Of a DNA stretch of 29,612 bases, positions 24,200-29,612 are shown one piece after another (within the stretch, counting starts at the first letter, position 1; each line of letters begins with the position of its first letter). Source of the stretch: Cytophagia bacterium (lineage in GTDB: Bacteria; Bacteroidota; Bacteroidia; UBA7662); contig RFOZ01000006.1 in the NCBI GenBank assembly GCA_009926405.1, positions 1 through 29,612 on the forward strand. Reading direction: 5' to 3'. Under the pieces are notes generated by a model. It had not been told where the DNA came from, did no database searches, and saw only the letters and a program-made list of their open reading frames with translations. A program made the position numbers and the translations under genes.

Positions 24200-25012
24200 G
24201 TGCTGACCGATACCCATTGCCATCTCTACGCTGACGCCTTTGGCGATGATCTTGAGGCGGTTCTGCAGAGGGCTGCATCGGTTGGTGTTACCCGAATTTA
24301 TTTACCCAATGTTGACCAATCGACCTTGGAACCTATGCGTTCGTTGGTGGAGGCCTATCAAGGCCCCATCCAACTGAGAACCATGCTGGGTTTACATCCT
24401 TGCTCGGTCGAAGAGACGTGGAAGGAGGAATGGGAAGTCCTTGACGCCCTTTTGAGAGCAACCCACCCTGCCTCCAAAGGACCGGTGGCTGTGGGGGAAA
24501 TTGGCCTTGATTTGTATTGGAGGCAGGACAATCTGGACTTGCAAGTGGAGGCTTTAAGGGCGCAAATTCACACAGCCATCCAATTGAATTTGCCTGTATG
24601 TTTCCACTCCCGAAATAGCTTAGATCAATTGTTGGATTGCACTTCCGGTTTGGACTTTAGGGCCGTCTATCATTGCTTTAGCGGAACCAAGGAACAGGCC
24701 GAAACGATTCTTCAAAGAGGCCAATACCTAGGCGTAGGGGGAACCCTCACCTTTGGATCCAATCGTGCTCTGAGGGATGTGATTGCGGGGGTGGACCGAA
24801 CCCGGGTGATTCTCGAAACAGACGCACCATACCTGGCGCCTGTGCCCCACAGAGGCCAGCGAAACGAACCTGCCCATGTCTCCTTGGTGGCCAAGCACCT
24901 CGCGGCTCTTTGGGATATGGATATCGAGGAGGTGGCCGAAAGAACCACCCAAAATGCCTTGGCATTGTTCGAGCCCGAACAGGCCCATTCCCAAATCCAA
25001 TCCCATGCCTAA
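24200..25012 (+). CDS. TatD-family metal-dependent DNase/hydrolase
   Basis: A 270-residue TIM-barrel metallohydrolase. Metal ligands and signatures are DTHCHL (His6 and His8), GEIGLD (Glu100), FHSR (His136), YHCFSG (His158) and ETDAPY (Asp208), all in family order. TatD proteins have 3'-5' exonuclease activity on DNA and have been linked to DNA repair or fragmentation. GTG 24200 is the chosen start because it places the first metal-binding histidines at the usual distance from the N-terminus. Its end overlaps the asparaginase gene by eight bases. The TatD-asparaginase pair is common in Bacteroidota, suggesting co-expression more than shared chemistry. Confidence 0.92.
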   Translation: MLTDTHCHLYADAFGDDLEAVLQRAASVGVTRIYLPNVDQSTLEPMRSLVEAYQGPIQLRTMLGLHPCSVEETWKEEWEVLDALLRATHPASKGPVAVGEIGLDLYWRQDNLDLQVEALRAQIHTAIQLNLPVCFHSRNSLDQLLDCTSGLDFRAVYHCFSGTKEQAETILQRGQYLGVGGTLTFGSNRALRDVIAGVDRTRVILETDAPYLAPVPHRGQRNEPAHVSLVAKHLAALWDMDIEEVAERTTQNALALFEPEQAHSQIQSHA

Positions 25013-26090
25013 TTCCGGAAAAGGGGTTTTGGTTTTGTACACCGGAGGAACGGTGGGAATGCGGCAAGGTCCGCAAGGCCTGGTTCCAGCGTCGGTGGAT
25101 GAGGTCTTTGGTCAATTGCCCAAATCGGTGTTATCGGGACATAACGCCCCAACCTGGAGGTCGCTTGAGAATCCATTGGATAGTTCGGATTTGCAGCCAG
25201 AACATTGGCAACAAATAGCCGGAATTTTGGCTGAATCTTACGAGCATTTTGAGGGTTTTGTGGTCTTGCACGGGACCGACACCATGGCCTATACAGCTTC
25301 CGCTCTGTCTTTTATGTTGCAGGGATTATCCAAGCCGGTGGTGCTCACCGGATCCCAACTGCCTTTGGGTCATCGTCGAACCGATGCGGTTCATCACTTG
25401 AATTCGGCTTTGGAATTTGCGATGGCCCAAAAAGAAAACGGCGAACCTCGTTTGCAGGAAGTCTGCCTGTACTTTCATAACAAAGTTTACCGCGGTAACC
25501 GCTGTCGCAAGAATCAGGCCAGCGGCTTTGACGCCTTTGAATCCCCCAATTATCCGGCCCTCGCAACGGCAGGGACTGCCTTGCGTTTTGATGAACAAGC
25601 GATGGAGCAGGGGCTTCCCGACCCCATCAACCGGCACTTGTGTTATCGATCGGCTTTGGATACCAGCATCGCAAGCCTGCGCATGTTTCCTGGACTCAAT
25701 CCGGCTTTGGTCCGCGGGCTAACCGAACATACCGGAGCGCGCGTTTTGCTCCTGGAAGGATACGGTACAGGCAATATACCCCATCATCCCGCCTTAATTG
25801 ACGCCTTGAGAACCTTTGTGTCCGGTGGAGGTCGGGTCGTTGCCCTTAGCCAATGCGTTGGCGGCTTTGTGGATTTGGAAAGGTACCGTAGCGGTCGTCA
25901 ATTGCTGGACCTTGGAGCCATACCGGGAAGGGATATTACTTTTGAAGCGGCTCTCACCAAATCCATGCATTTGTTGGCGAATCCAACGGAGGATTCAGGG
26001 GATTCAGACCATGGCTTTGCTCGAAATTTTAGTCAAAGCCTGGTTGGGGAACTTAGCCTCGGTTCCGGGAACGACGCCAACGACGCATAA
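25005..26090 (+). CDS. ansA: Type I (cytoplasmic) L-asparaginase
   Basis: Hydrolyses L-asparagine to aspartate and ammonia. It has 361 residues and no signal peptide. The first catalytic Thr is in LYTGGT (Thr13). The second triad is in VVLHGTDTMAY (Thr91 and Asp92), with a Lys in YFHNK (about 160) as in AnsA. The substrate segment TGSQLPLG and the C-terminal LLEGYGTGNIP and SQCVGG regions are present. ATG 25005 lies eight bases inside tatD, and the longer frame back to 24876 is a non-homologous extension. Its last 38 bases overlap the 3' end of the convergent barrel gene. Confidence 0.93.
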   Translation: MPNSGKGVLVLYTGGTVGMRQGPQGLVPASVDEVFGQLPKSVLSGHNAPTWRSLENPLDSSDLQPEHWQQIAGILAESYEHFEGFVVLHGTDTMAYTASALSFMLQGLSKPVVLTGSQLPLGHRRTDAVHHLNSALEFAMAQKENGEPRLQEVCLYFHNKVYRGNRCRKNQASGFDAFESPNYPALATAGTALRFDEQAMEQGLPDPINRHLCYRSALDTSIASLRMFPGLNPALVRGLTEHTGARVLLLEGYGTGNIPHHPALIDALRTFVSGGGRVVALSQCVGGFVDLERYRSGRQLLDLGAIPGRDITFEAALTKSMHLLANPTEDSGDSDHGFARNFSQSLVGELSLGSGNDANDA

Positions 26091-28380
26091 GCCCGGGTAA
26101 ATCCGCTTCGCGGTAAACCTTGTGGATTTCTTTCAGATCATAACTTAACCCAAAATGGATTTGGACATAGCTATCGGGGAGAAAGCCCATGGTTCTCCGT
26201 TGTTTGGAAGGCATGGATTGGAAAATTTGGCCCAGGCGGTACGGCGTTCCCTCTCCGGTGGCGGGATTTACCACGGTGGGGTTTTCGGGCAGGACGAGGT
26301 TGGCATTGGCTTTGGACCATTCGGTGTAATTATTAGCATACAATTGCCCTGGTCCAAAATCATCGAGGTAATCGGTCAGGGCGAGATTCCATTTGACTTC
26401 TCCAAAGAAACGCAATCCGTTGTTACGATAAGAAATACGGCCCATGCTGTTGAGTAAGATTGCATAAGGACCGTATTCGTACAGGTTAACATCCACCTGT
26501 ACCGGGTTGCTGAGGATCAGTCCGGCTTTGAAATTTTGCCCTTCGGTGCCAACGGAACGCAGCGGAATCAAGGCCACCGAATCCCGGTTAATGGCTCGGT
26601 CTCGGTTGTAAGAAACAACCCGGTAAGGATCAAAGCGTATGAGCCCGATACCCCAACCATAATCAAAGCTCCAACGGGTTTTGTTACGAAAGGCAAGGGG
26701 GGCCGTGTAGATTTGATTGTAGCTGACCCCGAAAATATGGGTTCGAAAGGCTACTTGGTTTTGATCTGTAACCGCGTACCTCTGGAAATTGTTATCAACG
26801 AGCACGGTTTCTTTGATACGACCAAAGGCGAAGGCTGCCGTTCGGTCCAACATCCCCACCCTGCTGAAGTGACCTTCGATGCGGAAGGAGCGAAGCGGTT
26901 TGGTTTTCTTTTCGTAGGCGATGCTCCAGCTACGGTCCAGAAAGGTGGGTATGCCGTATTGGTATTTGAGATCCCCCATATAAAAGGCCAGGCCTGTCGA
27001 GAAGCTCAGTTCCTGTTCGGGGAAGGTAGGGCGCAAAATCAAGGAGGCACTTCCTTCAACAGCCTCGACTTTTTTGCGAAGCAATTGAAATTCAAGTTTA
27101 CCAACAACCGTATCGGACGAACCCGGTTTGACCATTTGGGCAAGAACTTCTTTGGGAACCAAGCTATCTCTTTCCAGGTCCAGGTTGTTCATGCCAGCCA
27201 ATTGATTGACCATGGTTTCGTATTCGATTCGACCGACCAGGGTATCATCCATGGAAACCGGATCTCCATCCCCAAGGGTTTTGCGAAGGGGTTTGAGGAG
27301 AATACGGAGGTTGTCTTTTTCAAAAACCAGGTAGGATGGAATGCTGCGGTCCTTTATGCTAAGGCGCAAAGTATCCCCGGATTCGGAGCGCTGATGTTCA
27401 ATAGCCAATCCTCCGGCTCCAAAGATCTGTACCGCTCCGCAATCACCCCTGTAGCCTAGCAACTCAATGCGACGGCGCGTAACGGTAACAACCTTGGGAT
27501 TGCATGCAGGGGCGATGGACGGCTGGTTACCTGAATTTTGAACGGTGATACGCGGAAGGCGAGGGTTTACGTTACGGTCCATAACTTGCAAGCCACCCTC
27601 AGCGGTGACTTCGTTGACCGAGAGGGTTTGGGATGCCAATCCCGATGTAGAGAGGGCATAAGCAGCCGCGGTAGAGGTAAAGTTCCGGTCAAAATACAGA
27701 CCCGAGATTCGAACACGGCTTGTTTTGAGTTGTTCGGACAATCCCAAATGCAATAAACCCAGAGGATCTCCTTCGGATTGGTCATAGTTATGATAAAACG
27801 AGAGATTTTCTAATTGCCATTCGGTACCGTTGCCGCCAATTTTCTCAAAAAACAATCCGGAAAAATTATTAAAAAATTGTCCGTTTCTAAGCTTAACTTG
27901 GACGTTTTCGGAGGCTGGGTTCAGCAAGGGGTGATGCACCATGATGGCAGGTTGCAGACGACCGCAACGCGAAACCTTGTAGTCAAAAATTTCAACTTGA
28001 CCGCGATTCCAAAAAGGTTCAAAATGCAAGGCCTGGTCCAAGCGATCAAACCATACATTCCGCATTTTAATAAATGCTTTTGGATTGTTTCCTGTTACAA
28101 CAATTCCTTTACCCGACTGTTCACGGAACAGCGAACCTATCATGACGCTTCTCCCGGGTGCTGGCTGAATTAGCAAGCTACCTTCGACCCAAATGGATGC
28201 TTCGGGCATCAAAAGTACATGGGTGTACCGGCTTAGATCTAGGGTTTGATTCGGGCCCACCGTTAGGGTTTCACGGAGAATGAGGGTATCCGATGACTGG
28301 GCGTGGAGGGGTGTGGCAAGGCAAAACCCGAGCAAAAGACCCAGGCTCATCGTGAAGACATGTACAAAACGGTTGTGCAT
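26053..28380 (-). CDS. Outer-membrane protein: beta-helix-like N-terminus joined to a PorG/DUF6089-like barrel
   Basis: A 775-residue protein with a signal peptide (MSLGLLLGFCLATPLHAQ). Residues about 25-330 repeat short strands with Asn, Val and Phe ladders (for example MRNVWFDRL and LRNGQFFNN), suggesting a right-handed beta-helix. A charged linker at about 330-450 follows. From about 455 the pattern is barrel-like: ELSFSTGLAFYMGDLKYQ, YGWGIGLIRFDPY, and near the end FGEVKWNLALTDYLDDFG and YVQIHFGLSYDL. These resemble the DUF6089/PorG barrels of type IX secretion. The gene starts 20 bases after the GldM-like gene; ATG 28380 is chosen over TTG 28398. PorG relatedness is inferred from remembered motifs, and the N-terminal fusion is unusual. 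Confidence 0.68.
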   Translation of the reverse strand: MHNRFVHVFTMSLGLLLGFCLATPLHAQSSDTLILRETLTVGPNQTLDLSRYTHVLLMPEASIWVEGSLLIQPAPGRSVMIGSLFREQSGKGIVVTGNNPKAFIKMRNVWFDRLDQALHFEPFWNRGQVEIFDYKVSRCGRLQPAIMVHHPLLNPASENVQVKLRNGQFFNNFSGLFFEKIGGNGTEWQLENLSFYHNYDQSEGDPLGLLHLGLSEQLKTSRVRISGLYFDRNFTSTAAAYALSTSGLASQTLSVNEVTAEGGLQVMDRNVNPRLPRITVQNSGNQPSIAPACNPKVVTVTRRRIELLGYRGDCGAVQIFGAGGLAIEHQRSESGDTLRLSIKDRSIPSYLVFEKDNLRILLKPLRKTLGDGDPVSMDDTLVGRIEYETMVNQLAGMNNLDLERDSLVPKEVLAQMVKPGSSDTVVGKLEFQLLRKKVEAVEGSASLILRPTFPEQELSFSTGLAFYMGDLKYQYGIPTFLDRSWSIAYEKKTKPLRSFRIEGHFSRVGMLDRTAAFAFGRIKETVLVDNNFQRYAVTDQNQVAFRTHIFGVSYNQIYTAPLAFRNKTRWSFDYGWGIGLIRFDPYRVVSYNRDRAINRDSVALIPLRSVGTEGQNFKAGLILSNPVQVDVNLYEYGPYAILLNSMGRISYRNNGLRFFGEVKWNLALTDYLDDFGPGQLYANNYTEWSKANANLVLPENPTVVNPATGEGTPYRLGQIFQSMPSKQRRTMGFLPDSYVQIHFGLSYDLKEIHKVYREADLPGLMRRWRRSRNRG

Positions 28381-28400
28381 AGATGATTGTTGAAGCAATT

Positions 28401-29612
28401 TTATTGAACAGTCACGAGGACGGGATCCGGGTACTGGATGGTTTGGTTGCCGGCTTTTAGGGTGATATTCGTAAAGCCCAAAAGGGCCGTTCCTCTGCGG
28501 TCTTTGAAGGACTTGGAGGAGAAACTTGCCTGCGTGACATTGAGCTCTTGGGGCGTTCCTCCAATTTTTCGTACTGTATAGCCGGTAACTACGTAAGGTG
28601 ACTGCACGAAGGCAGGATGGGATGCGGTAAGTCCAAGCGTTCGTTCTGCAACAAAAATGGACTTAGGTAGAATGTTTCCAGGGGCCATGCTTAGGCTCAA
28701 TTTGGGCTGGGGGATTTCTTTCACAAAAACAGAATCCATAAACAACAACCCGTTATTATCCACCATTTCCAACCTACACCAACCTGTTTTTTGGGGCGTG
28801 AAGATGAGGGTATCTTTATCGGCCAGGTAGGTAGCAGAGGGGTCTTGTGAGCAGATTACTTTGAGACCGGGTTTGGACGGTAGTTTGACCGCTTGACGGT
28901 ATGGAATACCTGCGTAACACACGTTGATATTTTGGCTACCGGGCTTGGCAAAGGAAGCCGCCTGAACATCAATAATCAAGGTTTCTTTTTTAACAGAACC
29001 CTTAATGGCTAAAAGATGAAAACCGGCTGAGACGGGTTTGAATTCGATGCCATCTTTGGATAGGCGGGTCAAACCCTGTTGACTTTTCCCATCCCGCAAC
29101 ACGTCGACCGAGGTAATGCTGTCCCCAACAATTTTGAAGAAAACTGAATCGCCAACCGGCATGCTAGCGCATTCGGCCAACAAGACCAAGGAAGGCTGCC
29201 TCAGGGAAGGGTTGCTGGAAGAAATATTCCCTTGAGATAAAATCACCGATTTCAGCCTGTATTCTTCGACAAAAAGCAGGGCCAAATCCAAGGGTACATC
29301 TTTGAATTTGTTACGAACCCAGGTGTTAGCAGGCATTTTCTCTTGAATGATGTCTTGGATTTCGTCTTCAAACAAACGAGCAAAAAGGGCTTTGCGGGGG
29401 TTGGATGCCGGGAATGCTTCGTAAACCTGGTAGAGTTCTTTGATGGTTTTGTAGAGTCGATTCCCCAAACCACTCGTGATTAGTAGACGCTGCGTATACG
29501 ATTTGTTGGTCAAACTTTGGACTGACTGGGCCAGGTCCACACCTTCGCGAACGGCGCTTTGCTCTAGCTCTTTGGAAATGGCCTGTACCTCTCGGTTGAA
29601 GGCGCGATTCTC
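28401..29612 (-). CDS. GldM-like T9SS/gliding motor protein, 5' end outside window
   Basis: 403 residues are visible and the frame stays open to the window edge, so about 100 N-terminal residues, including the expected membrane helix, are missing. The helical first part ends in WVRNKFKDVPLDLALLF, where GldM has a W...F..VPL segment. Then come Ig-like beta domains. INVCYAGIPYRQAVKL matches the GldM domain that begins with a 'NV.Y.GV.N' pattern, VFVKEIPQPKLSL matches its 'F.VK.IP.P' linker, and the last 45 residues end in a 'G....F.NI..K' block as GldM does. GldM spans the periplasm and transmits motor force to the outer-membrane secretion ring. gldN, the usual next gene, is replaced here by the barrel gene. 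The GldM assignment is reasonable, not proven. Confidence 0.65.
   Translation of the reverse strand, partial: ENRAFNREVQAISKELEQSAVREGVDLAQSVQSLTNKSYTQRLLITSGLGNRLYKTIKELYQVYEAFPASNPRKALFARLFEDEIQDIIQEKMPANTWVRNKFKDVPLDLALLFVEEYRLKSVILSQGNISSSNPSLRQPSLVLLAECASMPVGDSVFFKIVGDSITSVDVLRDGKSQQGLTRLSKDGIEFKPVSAGFHLLAIKGSVKKETLIIDVQAASFAKPGSQNINVCYAGIPYRQAVKLPSKPGLKVICSQDPSATYLADKDTLIFTPQKTGWCRLEMVDNNGLLFMDSVFVKEIPQPKLSLSMAPGNILPKSIFVAERTLGLTASHPAFVQSPYVVTGYTVRKIGGTPQELNVTQASFSSKSFKDRRGTALLGFTNITLKAGNQTIQYPDPVLVTVQ

Noticed and set aside
26060..26125. Bidirectional terminator between ansA and the barrel gene
   Set aside because: Only very small palindromes (GTTCC-G-GGAAC and CCGC-TTC-GCGG) with no T-run are visible. 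They are too weak to call.
26536..27459. 307-residue open frame on the + strand
   Set aside because: It lies entirely antisense to the barrel gene. It has low-complexity, unnatural composition and no signal or family motif, while the reverse strand has a signal peptide and coherent strands.
1..29612. tRNA, rRNA, insertion sequence, integrase, phage or defence genes
   Set aside because: Gaps between genes are nearly all under about 105 bases, and none shows a tRNA-like fold. No transposase, integrase or restriction-type protein is encoded in the genes identified.

Overview
The window reads as chromosome of a free-living Bacteroidota bacterium of about 50% GC. The evidence is a type IX secretion (T9SS) C-terminal sorting domain on a 2551-residue secreted protein, DUF2480 and DUF721 genes, the lptC–CNNM/CorC–PpiD neighbourhood typical of the phylum, a GldM-like protein, TAnnTTTG-type promoter boxes, and few Shine-Dalgarno sites. 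I cannot place it to order or family. Apart from the adhesin and the reverse-strand locus at the right end, the genes are chromosomal housekeeping genes.

Left block (1-11762, all +): a 5'-truncated coaX (pantothenate kinase), an outer-membrane porin-like protein, a secreted TPR protein, lptC (LPS export lipoprotein, frameshifted as read), a CNNM/CorC-like membrane protein with CBS domains, a PpiD/SurA-like periplasmic foldase, a DUF2480 protein, a membrane-bound lytic transglycosylase and uvrA. Most gaps are under 55 bp and several genes overlap, so this is one or a few operons centred on the cell envelope. The first 99 bases are a perfect reverse complement of 3637-3735 inside lptC. They replace the 5' end of coaX, and the inner copy begins exactly where lptC changes frame. 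This looks like a chimeric contig end, not biology.

Middle (11867-19522): one very large secreted protein with a signal peptide, an N-terminal jelly-roll-like region, a G8-like segment, FN3 and MAM-like modules, two blocks of four Cys-containing repeats flanking a cohesin-like domain, a dockerin-like module, a second cohesin-like domain and a T9SS type A sorting domain. A strong hairpin terminator follows.

Right block (19600-26090, +): a 46-residue lipoprotein, an outer-membrane protein, lipA (lipoate synthesis), a DUF721/DciA-like gene, gpmA, a MoxR ATPase, a YugP-type zinc metallopeptidase, a TatD nuclease and type I asparaginase ansA.

Right end (26053-29612, -): a partial GldM-like gene running off the window, then a gene joining a beta-helix-like N-terminal region to a PorG/DUF6089-like outer-membrane barrel. 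Its 3' end overlaps ansA by 38 bp. The pairing suggests a variant T9SS or gliding-associated unit that could serve surface proteins such as the adhesin. This is the most biologically interesting point, and it rests on remembered family patterns, not on a database search.
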